Below, piece after piece: positions 18,491-29,833 of a stretch of 60,000 nt of DNA. How positions within the stretch are numbered: position 1 is the first letter of the stretch; every line of letters starts with the position of its first letter. The translations under genes and the position numbers were made by a program. The notes under the pieces were generated by a model. That model saw only the letters and a program-made list of their open reading frames with translations, did no database searches and was not told the DNA's origin. The stretch covers positions 44,720,042-44,780,041 of the forward strand of contig CM060734.1 of NCBI GenBank assembly GCA_030704615.1, written 5' to 3'. Origin of the DNA: Takakia lepidozioides (Eukaryota; Streptophyta; Takakiopsida; Takakiales; Takakiaceae).

Positions 18491-21400
18491 CTACTCATAG
18501 AGTCCTTCTTGCTCCCACACATCCACAAGAAAATCCACCATCTCCTGCAATTTTTTCCAAACCCAATAAGGGTTAAGTTCAGATGCATCTTGCTCAAGAA
18601 GACAAATCATAAAAGCAGGATCTACAGCATGTGAGTCTGACACAATGCAGGCAAGACATTCGTCCATCACTTAACGGCCGGACATGAATAACTCCTCAGC
18701 TGGATGGAACCGCCTAGACCACACTTACACTCAGGAAAACTTGTGACAGATTGAATTGCTTGTCCTTGCTGCAGCCTCGAGTCCAAGACCCATGAAGAGG
18801 TGAAGAAAGAAACACTCTTCAGGCCATAACACCTGTGGGATATCAGAGCCAGTCTTGGGGTTTCTTCCCGCAGTGTAGGGAATTCAACCCCAGATTGACG
18901 TAGTCCTCAGACAAAAGAAAATGTGACAAGAATTGAAAGCTGATTTGTGCGTTGATATTGACATCATGCTAGAATTGTGTGACTCTAGCATTGCTGCTCC
19001 AGCGCCCTACCTCAAAGTACACACAAAGGTACTAACAAGTACATGCCTTGCATATTGTAGCCTCTGGCCTTTGGACCTCCCTAACACACTAACATTCAGA
19101 ATATCAACTACCAGCATCAACCCCCTATGAGATTTAGCTTTACACTACAAATACACAAGCACACTACTCCACATTTGTCTGGCATTTCCTAGTGCCAGAG
19201 GAGAACAGAAAAAACTAGGTGGAAGGATATCTAGTAGAGGAAATGATATTTAACTTGCAACAAAAAACAATGTGAGGACATTGGACTCACGGGTAAGGGA
19301 ATAGGCTGTGGGAAAGGGCGGCTGGTGGCGAGCAAGTCCTCATAGGTGGTGCTCCAACTGATATCCCATGCCCCCCACCTTCAGCATTGTCAGATGCATG
19401 TTCGGTGAGAACACTTTATCAGTCACCCAAAAATTAAATAACAGCTATGTTCAATCCCATTCATAACAAATATCAGCTAAAGTAAGATCAGCCGAACTCA
19501 AACCTACGCCGGAGTATTTCTCAGCTGAACCTATTTCAACATAGCATGTGAGCTTTGTCCACATGTATATTTGGAAGGTCTTAAATTTTGTATGATCATA
19601 GTTTATGACTACATCGGAAATCTCCACCTTGAGGAAGGTCAATCAGATCCACACTAAACTTACCAAATAATGCAGCATCTGCTCAGCCTGCTTGTGGAGA
19701 TTCACATATCAAACAAGTGGTAGTTAAGCCTGTTTTTTGTTCAGAGGTAGCTCCCCGCCCAAAGTTTAAATGTCAGTCTAGTGCCAGGGGTAGGTAGGCC
19801 CTTCAGATCATCCTTAAGGTCCTCACTCATGTCACAAACTGGAAACAAGTTCAGGAAGTTTTAACATCGTTTCGATTGGACATTCTTCCTGCTTCCAACA
19901 TGTCTTACACTTCAGCCTCCAAGTCAGCTTTATCTAGCAGGGTCAGTTCTTCCTGCCTAATATTCAGGTACTTAAGATCTCCTCTACATTTTTCCGCCAG
20001 GACAGCCTGTTTAACAGGACGGTCTTGCTTCCAAGAAATAGTCAATTGTATGAGGGTATCTGGTATTAGGCATGCCATTCAACTGAATCCACCATCTGAC
20101 CTTGAACTCATCACGTCAAGAGCTCAAGGGTGGTATTTGGCACCTCAAATACTTAGAAAATGCGAAAATAGACAGTGTCATCCTTTCTCTTCACGAGTAT
20201 CAGCCAACTCGCCCCAAACAGCCACAAAAGCTGTCACTGACATGCTCTCGTTCAGCACTGAAAGATGAATGGATTCCAAAGTTCTAGCATGGTTGAAGTT
20301 GTCCTCCCACACGGCAGATGCGTACTCCAAAGTAGGCCTAATATTACATTGCAAAGCATGGTCCTTTTAACTTCAGTATTAAACCCTCTGGGGTGCAAAA
20401 TTAAGTGAGACCCAAAGCTTTGCATTTAGCTGTTTCAAACACTTTTGGATACGCGCACCCTAGATACAACTGGAGGAAAACTCAATACCAAGATATGTGT
20501 AGGAAGGACACTTGTGACCTCAGTGGCCCCTTGAGACCACTGATCCGTCCCCACGATCATTGAAGGCCACCACCGCGCATTTACTAGCATTTCTAGCCTC
20601 CACACGTCAAAGTACCTCTTCCCACAATCAATTAAACTCTAAAGATTGGATGGGATATCCCCTAGGCCCGCAAAGTCATCCACAAACATAAGAGCAGGTA
20701 TGGTGGCATTGCCCGCCTTAACCCAAATCCCTTGCTTTCCACATCTTCAAGGAGCTGATTACTGAGATAAAATTCATTGCTGAGGCAAGAGAAATCTGGA
20801 GGGCTGTAAGTCTGGTGGGTTTGATCCCATTGTCCACAAGCATGGTGGCGATCCTATGGTAGAGACCCTTGGACTCCTCTTTAACCTTATTTGGAAGACT
20901 GAAATGATACCCTTTTGCCGGAGACAGGGTGTTCTTGCCAATCTGTATAAGAAAGGCGACAGCCCTTCTTACTGCAGTTGGCTAGCTCTTTTGTAGGATA
21001 AAAGGCTTGTCTAGGGTCATTTCAGAAGAACTAATGGGTTGGCTTACTTTGTGATATACTGCAGTTCAGCAGGGCTGTCTTCGATTGTAGGAACATTTCT
21101 TTCTACTGTGTCCTTCCACTCTTTAGAAGACCCTCGCTATTTGAGTTAGATTCACGGCCAAGAAGGCTGTACTGTGTTTTGAAGGTTTTCAAAATCTCAA
21201 CCATAGAAGTCACTACTGCACTCTTGTTAATCCTTGAAGCGTGTACTTGCTGGCCATTTTGCGGCCAACCAGAATCTTTCATCATTATCGCCGTGGTGGT
21301 ACGGTCCAACTCTTCCCAATATACGTTCTTATGGCCTTTACTAGATTACTTTCATCTTTTCTCAGCTGGTAATATCTGAAACGGTAGAGAGAGAATGTAC

Positions 21401-23441
21401 GCATAAGACGTTGAGCGTAGCCTTGTGTGAAATCACGCCCCCAGTTTGGGCGGAACAAGAGGGATCAGACACTACCTCTGTGGGGGCTCACTCCAGTAGT
21501 AGGACTCATCTTGATATAAATAATTAGTTCAGGCTTTCCAGATATCTGCTAGAAAGGGCTTCGCACAAGCATCAATCTGCTGTGTGTGAGCTGCCCAGCA
21601 ATTAGACCCCCACAGGGCAGGGCTTTAGGATCAGCCTCGAGATTTTGAAAGTTGGTGAACAGAGGTGCAGGAACAATGTTCTTGACAGACCTGAAGAGGG
21701 CCATTCTCTGCATCTGCTTTTTGTTCAAAGGTAGACTCCCCACCCTAAGTTTAAATTTCAGTCTAGTGCCGAGGGTAGGTAGGCCCTTCAGATATCCTTA
21801 AGGTCCTGCCCCATGTCACAGACTGGAAACAAGTTCGGGGAAGTTTATGCGTAATCTCCTTGTCATCAGACATTCGACATGGCTTTGGACACTTCAACCT
21901 CCAAGTCAGCTTCATCTAGCAAGGTCAACTCTTCCGGGCTAATATTCAGGTACTTGAAAGTCTCTTCTACCCTTTTCCACCCAGACTTAGCGACGTCTTG
22001 CTTACAGGAAATAGAGACGATGATCTTGGACATGCAATTCAACTGACCACACCATCTGACTTTAACCCATGCCGTCAAGAGCTTAAGGGAGATATGCCAA
22101 AATATGGTAGAGGGAGAGAGAGAGAGAGGACCAAACTGTTATAGGTGGGGTATGAACTCAACGTTGAATTACACAGCAGCATTATTGCTAGCTACAATCC
22201 AGAACGGATATTGATTTGCTGAATTAATAGTAGCTTTTAATGATACTAGAGCGCTTATACTGACACCAGCACTGCTACCTCTACCATAATGTAAAGAACT
22301 ACAAGTCCAGTGAAGAAGATCAAGACAAATACAAACGAAAGGATCCCAAGTCCAGACATGTACCTAATAACAGGTTCACGTGGTTGCTGGGGCCGTGGAC
22401 GCTGCCGAGACCCAACCCACTCATTCCTCCTCTCTGTCCACAAGATTAATGCTGTCGACACAAAGACCAACCCTTTACATTAACCGACATTTTAACACTT
22501 GAACTTTTCTCCCATATTGAGTTATTTCAAGTTCACTCTAACACACCAATCAAAACCCTATGTTCCCCTCCCAATAAGAAATCTAATAAAAAACGTTCAT
22601 GCACTTCAGAAGACGAATTTTTTGAAGCTCAAAAAGCGGTTCTCATATGATACAATGAATTTAATCTTTGTTTCTTGTACTTAGTTGTAGACCTGTAAAC
22701 TGCTATCTCATCTAAATAAGAGTGAGGCCCCCTTAGCTGCACTAACCAAGCTTCAGGCCTCTGTTTCAATCCTTCAAAGCTGGTAGTTTCCACATGTTCA
22801 ACTCTGATGTCCTCTTATATTGAATGAGATGAGGTATGTGCACCCTCTTCTTGCATCCCATGTTGATGCCTGGACAAAGCTACATGTAAACAGGACCTTC
22901 CAAGACTCTTAAGCCCACTGTAAATGTAAGAGGAAAGTGCACTGCATCAGCTATCTAACACTTCAGATTCAAAGACCAGTAGCCGGTGAAAAGCTGGGAG
23001 ACAATCAACTACTCTGTTTAGCGATCACCATATCTTCTCCTTTCACAAGTTTTGTAAGTACCCTCACTAGGGAATCCACCCCATGTGCCTGGCCTACACC
23101 AAAGGGTCACTATTACTTCTTAAAATCACCCAAGACATGGAAAGAAAGCAAGAGAGCAGAAAGAACTTACCATGATTGACAAACACAGGGCTGTTGGCAT
23201 TGCTGTTGACAGGTGCACGAGTCTCCTGGGTGTGGTTGTTGCCACTTATTGAACCTGGATTTCTCTGTTGGCGAGAATTGTTACCATTGTTGTCCATCTC
23301 ATTGGAGCTTGATGTCCACCACATGGAAGGCGGGGTCGCATGCCCCCGCGACCCCCTACTGGACTCGTTGCTCTGCTTGTGTAGCTTCACTGGATTGTCT
23401 CGGTGGTAGGACTTAGAGAAACCTCCAAGGCAATTACTGCT
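18491..23441 (-). CDS. Gag1-like clamp (DUF4050) family protein, spliced
   Basis: Four exons fit one reading frame with consensus splice sites on the minus strand: 23441-23171, 22451-22364, 19357-19291 and 18544-18491 (ending in TAG). Exon 1 (acceptor TTGCAACAG, donor GTAAGT) encodes SSNCLGGFSKSY, a polar Ser/Asn-rich stretch with PPSMWWTSSSNEMDNNG, and SPVFVNH. Exon 2 encodes ALILWTERRNEWVGSRQRP and QPREPVI. Exon 3 encodes SWSTTYEDLLATSRPFPQPI. Exon 4 encodes EMVDFLVDVWEQEGLYE. The phases match at every junction (1, 2, 0). This order (CLGC-type start, VNH-x-x-x-x-W, W-x-x-TYE-x-LL, PFPQPIPL, EMVDFLVD-W) is that of the plant Gag1-like clamp family, whose role in plants I do not know. No stop or frameshift is seen. 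The first exon with the start codon is uncertain. The third and longest intron (3.0 kb) holds LINE pieces. Confidence 0.85.
19730..20790 (-). mobile_element. LINE RT C-terminal part (in an intron), decayed
   Basis: The minus strand gives LPALMFVDDFAGLGDIPSN with the FxDD active-site block near 20680, then WRLE, TEVTSVLPT, RPTLEYASAVWEDN and LKYLNIRQEELTLLDKADLE, in shifting frames. The RPTLEYASAVW block is typical of the RT end of CR1/Jockey/RTE-type LINEs. Parts of the same text recur at 21715-22085 and 25270-25440. It lies in the intron between exons 2 and 3 of the Gag1-like clamp gene, on the same strand. Confidence 0.6.
20800..21070 (+). mobile_element. LINE RT N-terminal part, inverted relative to the C-terminal part
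   Basis: The plus strand reads HGGDPMVETLGLLFNLIWKT, then RRQGVLANLYKKGDSPSYCSWLALL. This is the RT block with a KKGD core that precedes the palm domain. It abuts the minus-strand RT C-terminal part at about 20790-20800, head to head, so the two halves of the RT are in opposite orientation. Confidence 0.6.
21420..22090 (-). repeat. LINE-derived dispersed repeat, copy 2
   Basis: Long matches to 24850-25450 (CACAAGCATCAATCTG, GTGAGCTGCCCAGCAATT, CAGGGCTTTAGG) and to 19730-20130 (TTTAAATTTCAGTCTAGTGCC, AAGGTCCT, CCTCCAAGTCAGCTT, CTAATATTCAGGTACTT). The minus strand keeps short coding text such as KYLNISPEELTLLDEADLE. It is part of the same LINE family and lies in the intron between exons 2 and 3. 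Confidence 0.7.
22470..23170 (-). other. Intron between exons 1 and 2 of the clamp gene
   Basis: About 719 bp (23170-22452) with GTAAGT at the donor and CGACAG at the acceptor. No coding or repeat feature was recognised inside. Confidence 0.7.
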
Positions 23442-24415
23442 CTGTTGCAAATACAGGTCCAAAAACAAAATAGGTGAAGTCAGTAAGAAAAAGGGAGTAA
23501 CATGGGATTTCATTTGCTGTGTGCTAGCGCATGGAACCTCTAGCTAAGTTTCATAGCTCTGAATTACACAAACATTGGAAAGTGGTATACCCTGGGACTA
23601 AGCTCCCAGTCAAGGGTCCATGACTACATCACTTCTGGGCCGGGTGCAAACAGAAAACTCCCTCGGCCCCTAAACCTAATCCCTACCTAGAACACCTTTA
23701 GCCATCTTCCCTTCCGATGCATATCAACCAAGCCAAAGGAAGCCACAGGGGGAGAGCAGAAACACACCCCATACATGCAGTGCACGCAAAACAAGGAGGC
23801 CCTCAGAAGCCAGGACCAATCGAACATATAACGATTGTTGTTTCTCAAGTAGATTATCGACCCTCGCTGCAGCCACTCATGTCTAGAATTGCATGCTGCC
23901 CTCTTCAGCCCTCATATCTTCACAGTGTCTGGCCTCTCAATCCCGGGGCGCCTCTGTCTAGAAGCCGCTGGGTGCTGCACATACTCAGCACAGCAATTTT
24001 AATCGATGATCGGAGGCAGCAGAGAAGTAGCTTGTTCACATTTTTGGACTTTGTTCAACTGCACCATTCCGTCATCTGAAGGAGAGCTATAAGTAAAATC
24101 TAACAGATTGGAATTTAGTGAGCCAAAGGAAGGCCGACTATCTTTCTAGGTTGGAGAGCACTTAGTACACAGGAGAGGATGATAGCATTGTAATGTCACT
24201 TAGAATTCTTGGGTGTAGGGATTCTACCCTACTTTACATCATCCTTACCATTACTTATTGACAAATTTTTGTCATCCAATCATCTGACAGCTCTTCCAAA
24301 AAGCAAGACGACCAAAATGGAAATCTAAAGAACTAGCCCAATCTCAAGAAGCCCACACCCTGCCTATCTAGTCCAAAGGCCCCTATCTAGTCCTTGGTTT
24401 CCAATAGTAACTTAC

Positions 24416-24433
24416 GTGGCAACTCACACTCAT
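24416..24433 (-). other. Candidate start exon of the Gag1-like clamp gene
   Basis: On the minus strand an ATG is followed by five codons (MSVSCH) and a GTAAGT donor at 24415. The phase is 0, as needed to join the acceptor at 23442. Joined, the protein would start MSVSCHSSNCLGG. It is a short stretch that could arise by chance; a more distant first exon is equally possible. Confidence 0.3.
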
Positions 24434-24849
24434 AAATCTTGCCAATTACGTGACAAACCAGGAATGAAGGTAGAGTAAATATCAATTAAGTTGATGCAGC
24501 AGACCTCCCTTGGCAAGTCCACACAGAAGTCTCTGGGCCTACTCTACCTGGGATGCAATCAAGTCAAGGTCTTCAAATGTCCCGGGCACAGCGGGAGTAA
24601 TGCTTGCAGATCATGGCGGCATAAATTATCCATGCCAATTGTGACAAGGTTCTCAGATATTTCAGTGTTTGTTATGTGTTCTTGTCACATAAGCTCTTCA
24701 GGCTCATCCTGAATGTTCCAAAATCGCTTCCTTTGTTTCTCCCTCTCTCTTAAGGATGCTTGCATAACAACCACAACCAGTACCACACTATAGAAAGAGG
24801 GCAAAACCTCATTTCCTTCCTCCAATCAGAATGTACTCGAAAGACTTTG

Positions 24850-25450
24850 TTTGCCATAGCCTTGTGGCCATAGACCCCACACCCAATTTCGGCGAAACAA
24901 GAGGGGACAGACACTACCTTAGTGAGGGGTTGACTCCAGTGGTGGGACTTACCTTGATATAAAAATTTACTTTCGACTTTCCAGATTTCCACTAGAAAGG
25001 GCTTCACACAAGCATCAATCTGATGTCTGTGAGCTGCCCAGCAATTGGACCCCCACAGGACCAGGGCTTTAGGCTCAGCCTTGAGATTTGGAAGTTGGTG
25101 GACAGAGGTGCAGGGACTTGTAAACTGGCAACACGAACCCTCCCCTTACCTCCCCCTCCCTCTGCCTTCTCAAGAAGGTTGACTCCTGCAGAAGCAAGCC
25201 TAACTTACGGTGTCACTTCACCCCAAAGGGCTACTGCTTTTGGTTTAGAAGGTGGACAACCTTCTAATGGGGTCACAGAGGATACCCCAGACATTGTATC
25301 AGAAGATGGGTCATCCTTAAGGTCCTCACCCAGGTCACCACTAGAAACAAGTTCAGGGAACCTCTATGCGTGACTTCCTCCAATTCCAATGAGACTGGGA
25401 GGTAGACGTAGAGGGCAAGCACAGCCAAATGCACCTCTATGATAACAGTG
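24850..25450 (-). repeat. LINE-derived dispersed repeat, copy 3
   Basis: Matches copy 2 over the 3' half (about 24870-25130) and again at 25305-25400 (GGTCATCCTTAAGGTCCTCACCCAGGTCAC-like text, also at 19810). The middle (25130-25290) is not shared, so one copy carries an insertion or the other a deletion. Confidence 0.65.
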
Positions 25451-26689
25451 AAAGGCTTCAGAAGCAATGCTAAATGCCATATCTGTTTTCTCCTGAGACA
25501 CTGGAAAGCCAAATCCTTGGAAGTTGTCGAATTACATCTTTGCAAGAAACACAATCTCCCACAAGATTCCAGTTGGTCCAATTTCTTTTCAAGTTCTCTT
25601 TATGATCTTCTCACTTTGGGCACACAGATGTGAGTTCATCCCCTGTGTAGTTCACATCCTGCAGCACACTTCAGGGATAAACCGAAGATGACTTTTCATA
25701 AGAAACCTTCTCTCTCTCATACACACACAAAGGACTAAGCATGCAGAATGGCGTTACCAAGGGCCAGCAGAACCAGTGAGCTTACCTTTGAAATTGCAAG
25801 AGTGTAGCCCCTTCTTCAACTGCTCGAGCTCGAGTTAATTGCGTAAATGCTTAGTAGACTATGGTAACGCATATAAAAGTGTGGATGGGTGACAACTATC
25901 CCTTCAAATTGCAGGCAATTTTTGAACTGATAACCACAATCAAAATAAATACATAACAGCTCAGCCTTGGGGAAAGCTCTATGCTTTAGAGACAAATCTG
26001 AGAGAGATGACTATAGGAATGTGAAATTAAAGTTGCACAAAGTAATTGAAGACCACAGATATAAAGCTGAGAAAAGATTTAGAAGGACTGTTCTCTAGAC
26101 CATCTGTCTCAAACACTGCTTGTGTGTGAATGTTTTGGTCATCAAGCGTGTATCTCCAAGTTCAAATAAAAGAACGGAACCATAGCCAAGTAGTGTGTCT
26201 GTGTCGGGTATGTAAATGTGCGTACAAGATATCTATGGTTCTTTGCATCCGTATAAGAAGTAGGTAGGCTGCATCTTGAGTTAAATTCAATCAGACAAGA
26301 AGTCTGGAGACATTTGTTCTTGGTAAAACCAAACCAGGAATTGATGGTACGTATCTGCTACTTTTTCCACACATCACACGCTAGCGTACACAGGCTAAAC
26401 TGTGGGAGCTAATGAACAGACTGTGCCACAAGGAAGTCGCTTATACCATAAAAGAACACTTCTTAGAATGACATGAGCTAAGAGTTTATATGCATAGAGA
26501 AGTGCAGAATAACAAAGGATCCTCTTCCAGACTCTAGACCTGAAATGACTTAGGATTGTGTGGAGCCATGGAGCTACGAAAAACAGGAGCAAGAAAGGAA
26601 AAGGGGAAATAGAGACAGAGATAAATTTCAAAACAATGAAGGAAGAGAGCGCTTGCTCAAAAGCACATCCTATTCTTGACAGGAAAGTT

Positions 26690-27110
26690 TTCCAGGGAAA
26701 GAGAAGGAATACGGAAAATCTCCGTAGGGTACATTGTTTATGTCCTCATCGAATGAACTCCAGAGTGGCAGGCTGCAGCTAGCGTGAGAAAGAAGAGATA
26801 TATCCAAACGAAGAAATCAAGCTGACTGGACGCAAGATGGAAGGAAGAGAAACTGAAGCGAGATGAGGTGCGAGACACAAGGGACGAGAGGGGGAGACCA
26901 TTCCAATGGAGCGCCACACAGAAACCAACGCGGCACAACAAACTCTTTGATCAGCTTAAGAAAGGAACGGACTTGGAGAGACAGAGCGAGGCCGGCGATG
27001 AGGGAGAAACACAGGGAAAGACAACGCAAGCACGAGAAGGAGAGACAAAAGCAGAATGAGAGTGCAGACGAAGTGAGAGAGAGAGAGGTTCAGGCAGTCT
27101 GTCGCTGAAT
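26690..27110 (-). promoter_or_regulatory. Possible promoter/5' leader region of the clamp gene
   Basis: On the minus strand the text is rich in CTCTCT and TCTCC tracts with no recognised coding domain (27090-26850). CT-rich leaders are common at plant transcription starts. It lies upstream of the Gag1-like clamp gene on the proper strand, with GTAAGC at 25790 as a possible leader-exon donor. No TATA box was fixed. This is inference from composition only. Confidence 0.3.
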
Positions 27111-27124
27111 GTGCGCACGAGCCA

Positions 27125-28050
27125 AATCACCAAGGGCTCCACCTCGCTAGTTTCGCCATCTCTTCCCTCGCAAATTCCTTTCTGCCAGCCAGGACTGTTG
27201 CCCTGTCGGTTCTGGGTTCAAATCTTGGCTACCACGTTTGCAAGCGGCAGTATGTATTACATGATGATATTTAGAAAAACAAAAATCCGAAGGCAGGTAA
27301 ATACCGAATGACGGTTGGCCAGCCAAGGGCTCCTACCTCGCTAGTTTCGCCATCTCTTCCCTCGCAAATTCCTTTCTGCCAGCCAGGACCGTCGCCCCGT
27401 CGGTTCTGGGTTCAAATCTTGGCTACCACGTTTGCAAGAGGCAGTATGTATTACATGATGATATTTAGAAAAACAAACATCCGAAGGCAGGTAAATACCA
27501 GTGTTGGGTGGTTATTTGAATTTCTCTCTAATACCCGGCGGTTACCTATCCGGTTATATATATAGATGACCGGCGGAGGTGAAAAAATGAAGTAACCGGT
27601 CCAGTTAGGAACCGGCGGAGGTCACGCATTCAAATAACCTCTTAAAGAACCGCCCAATACCCGCGGTTATTTGAAAACCGCCGGTTATTTGAGGTTTTTG
27701 TAAGTAACCGTAACTGCTGAGGTTATATTTAGCCATAAAAAATTTAATAACCACAACCGCGGTTAATAGTTTCCTAAAATTTGAAACAACCGGAACAGCC
27801 TGTTATGAAAAAAAATCAAATAACCTCCCAACACTGGTAAATATTGAATGACTGTTGGCCAGCCAAGGGCTCCACCTCTCTAGTTTCGCCATTTCTTCCC
27901 TCCCAAAGTCCTTTCTGCCAGCTAGGACCGTCACCCCGCTGGTTCTGGGTTCAAAACTTGGCTACCACGTTTGCAAGAGGCAGTATCATGATGATATTTA
28001 GAAAAACAGAAATCCAAAGGCAGGTAAATACCGAATGACTGTTGGCCAGC
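27125..28050. repeat. Tandem array of three ~190-bp units, interrupted by a MITE
   Basis: Units at about 27133-27305, 27306-27498 and 27845-28035 share almost all bases: CTAGTTTCGCCATCTCTTCCCTC, GGTTCTGGGTTCAAATCTTGG, CACGTTTGCAAG, ATGATGATATTTAGAAAAACA and AGGCAGGTAAATA. A start of a fourth unit (GTTGGCCAGCCAA) follows. Each unit carries GGGTTCAAATC, similar to a tRNA B box, but a convincing A box is not seen. Between units 2 and 3 sits a hAT-type MITE. Confidence 0.9.
27499..27836. mobile_element. hAT-type MITE, 338 bp, with 8-bp target duplication
   Basis: The ends are inverted: CAGTGTTGGGTGGTTATTTGA on the left and the complement of CAGTGTTGGGAGGTTATTTGA on the right (one mismatch in 21). 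The flanks are GTAAATAC and GTAAATAT, an 8-bp target-site duplication with one mismatch, as in hAT transposons. The interior has no ORF but many AACCG/CGGTT motifs in both orientations, as often found in subterminal transposase-binding regions of hAT elements. It needs a transposase from elsewhere to move. Confidence 0.9.
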
Positions 28051-28337
28051 CAATTGCCGATCCCCAGGGTTCCTTCCTCTCAGTCATGAAGCCACATCAT
28101 TGTGACTGGCTGATAAGATGCTTGACCTTATGTTTCCTTCGCCTTATTAGTGGACTTGAAGCACACCAGTGTTATTTTCTTCATATTTCCAAAATCGCTG
28201 GCGGGCCCACCTGTGGATTCCAACCAGTGCCCATTTGGCGAGAATATCGAGGTGACAAAGTTAGAAAAGTGGCTATATTCCAGGTGTCACGTTTTCATTG
28301 GTCCACGTTGGCAAGATTAGGCTCCTGAAATTTATCT

Positions 28338-28454
28338 CCGGGTGTTTTTTTGGCGAAAATCTCGGATTTTACCCCCCATAATTCCCTTATACAAATAGCT
28401 GACCGAGTCTCCAGGTCGAAATCTGGCGATTTTTCGCCAGAAAGAAAAACACTG
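28338..28454. mobile_element. Short foldback sequence, possible small MITE
   Basis: GTGTTTTTTTGGCGAAAATC on the left is matched by the complement of AGTGTTTTTCTTTCTGGCG... on the right, about 115 bp apart, with a small gap. No clear target-site duplication was found, so the call is tentative. Confidence 0.4.
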
Positions 28455-28929
28455 ATGCACACCCATAATCTATTTCATGTGGGTTTCCATTGTATTCTAC
28501 TCACATATTCCTGAACAGAATTTTCCAAAGGATTTCTAGAATTTGAGGGTAGATTTCTTAGAATTCGTGAGTAAGAATTGGACAGCCTGGATGACAAGTT
28601 GATCACGTGGCGCTTGCGGCTGAAATGGATTATGGTGTGGAATCGTTGGGCAGTCGGGGATTCCAGCCTCGAAGGCTCCGACCCAAAAGTATCACCTACC
28701 GTAAACATAGCGAGTCTCATTCATACATGTAGGTTAAGATGAACACAACTAGGTTAAGGTAGCTGCGGCTAACCTAGCTAGATTTAAAGTTAATTTATCA
28801 TTGAAATCTCAGCTGATGGTGGGGGGAAGGGGAAACAATCATTCGTAAGTGAGAAGTACTTCGTCTTTCACTAAAATTGAAATGGTCATTTGATCACAAA
28901 TGTGGACAAAGCTCGATAATTACACAAAG

Positions 28930-29778
28930 TCATTTGTGAGGTCTCATTCTATTCCTTGGCATTCGCATGTTGAGATGCAACTAATTGCAGTAAAGCATCT
29001 GCAACACGTCCAATCGGTGTAGACATTGCTAAACCCACATCTCTGTGCAATGCACGTTGTTTTATCGCGGCCCTTTGCCTTGAGGGCGGGGGGTCGGGAC
29101 ACAAGAGAGGCTGCTCCTGTGGTGGGGGCAGTGGCAGCAAATACAATAGGGGGGTGAAGCACCCTTGAGTGCTGAAGGCACTCAAGGAGGCGGTGGCGCT
29201 CACTAGATGGAGCCCCGCAAACCGGGTGGCGGTGGTGGGGGCTCCACGAGGGGTGGTGGTAGCATAGGGAGTCGTAGTGGGGGTGGCATAGGACTCACCA
29301 TGATGTTGAGGCCTTGTAGTGGGAGTCGTGGGGAGTCTTGGGCCTCACCACGGTCCATTGGGGCCGTGGTGGGTGGGCCAAGACACACCACTGGAACGAT
29401 CGAAGGTCTAAGTGGTGGTGCACCAGATTTGGACTGTGCTACTTGTGGAACCCCCGTGGACACCTACAGAAGTATATATAGGGAGTAGTAACCCCGAGAA
29501 CGGTGCAAGCCCGTTGGTGACCAAAAACTAGTGAGTAAGCGTTCGAGCCGGAAAGCGACCAAGGTGTGGGGAGCTGTTCCGGACTGCCATCTACCAAAGG
29601 GAATTTCCGCTGAGCCCAACACGTCGAGGGTCGAGTGGGAGTGTGAGGGGGACCGTTATGCCCCAGTGAGCAGCTGAAGCTCCGAGTTGGCCCGGCGGCC
29701 GGTTTGGGAGTTAGGCGCACGCATCAAAGCGAGTAACTATGACTTGAAGGGGAGTTTACTGAAGTGAGGTGTGTAACA
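28930..29778 (+). mobile_element. 5' LTR of a gypsy element (start uncertain)
   Basis: The LTR end is placed at about 29778 because a primer-binding site follows at 29781. The last 80 bp match the LTR end at 13430-13497 (GTTTGGGAGTTAG, ATCAAAGC, TAACTATGACTTGAAGGGGAG). A TATA box lies at 29473-29480, about 300 bp before the end. The 5' boundary is not fixed. The middle (29200-29410) is G- and GT-rich. A perfect 9-bp hairpin (CTTGAGTGC/GCACTCAAG) lies at about 29163-29186. Confidence 0.65.
29473..29480 (+). promoter_or_regulatory. LTR TATA box
   Basis: TATATATA followed by GGGAG sits about 300 bp before the LTR end, a usual place for the LTR promoter. Confidence 0.6.
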
Positions 29779-29780
29779 CT

Positions 29781-29793
29781 TGGTACCAGAGCT
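29781..29793 (+). promoter_or_regulatory. Retroelement primer-binding site
   Basis: TGGTACCAGAGCT differs from the initiator-Met type TGGTATCAGAGCC by two bases. It follows the LTR end, with gag starting at 29834. Confidence 0.8.
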
Positions 29794-29833
29794 TAGAGTT
29801 TAGTACGCGATCGTCCTTAAGATCGGCCTTACC

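Noticed and set aside
18545-18665. Open text upstream of exon 4 (ELNPYWVWKKLQ) as part of the coding exon
   Set aside because: The conserved protein joins PLP directly to EMVDFLVD and a good TTGCAG acceptor is present, so this text is taken as intron.
22255-22363. Membrane-spanning open frame (LSFVFVLIFFTGLVVLY)
   Set aside because: It starts right after the GTACAT donor of exon 2 and replaces the conserved next exon; it is read-through into the intron.
26863-27142. Polar, Arg/Glu-rich plus-strand open frames
   Set aside because: They arise from GAGA-rich text that is better read as a CT-rich leader on the other strand; no motif.
29203-29488. Gly-rich open frames on both strands
   Set aside because: They come from the G-rich LTR and have no motif; both strands are open because of base composition.
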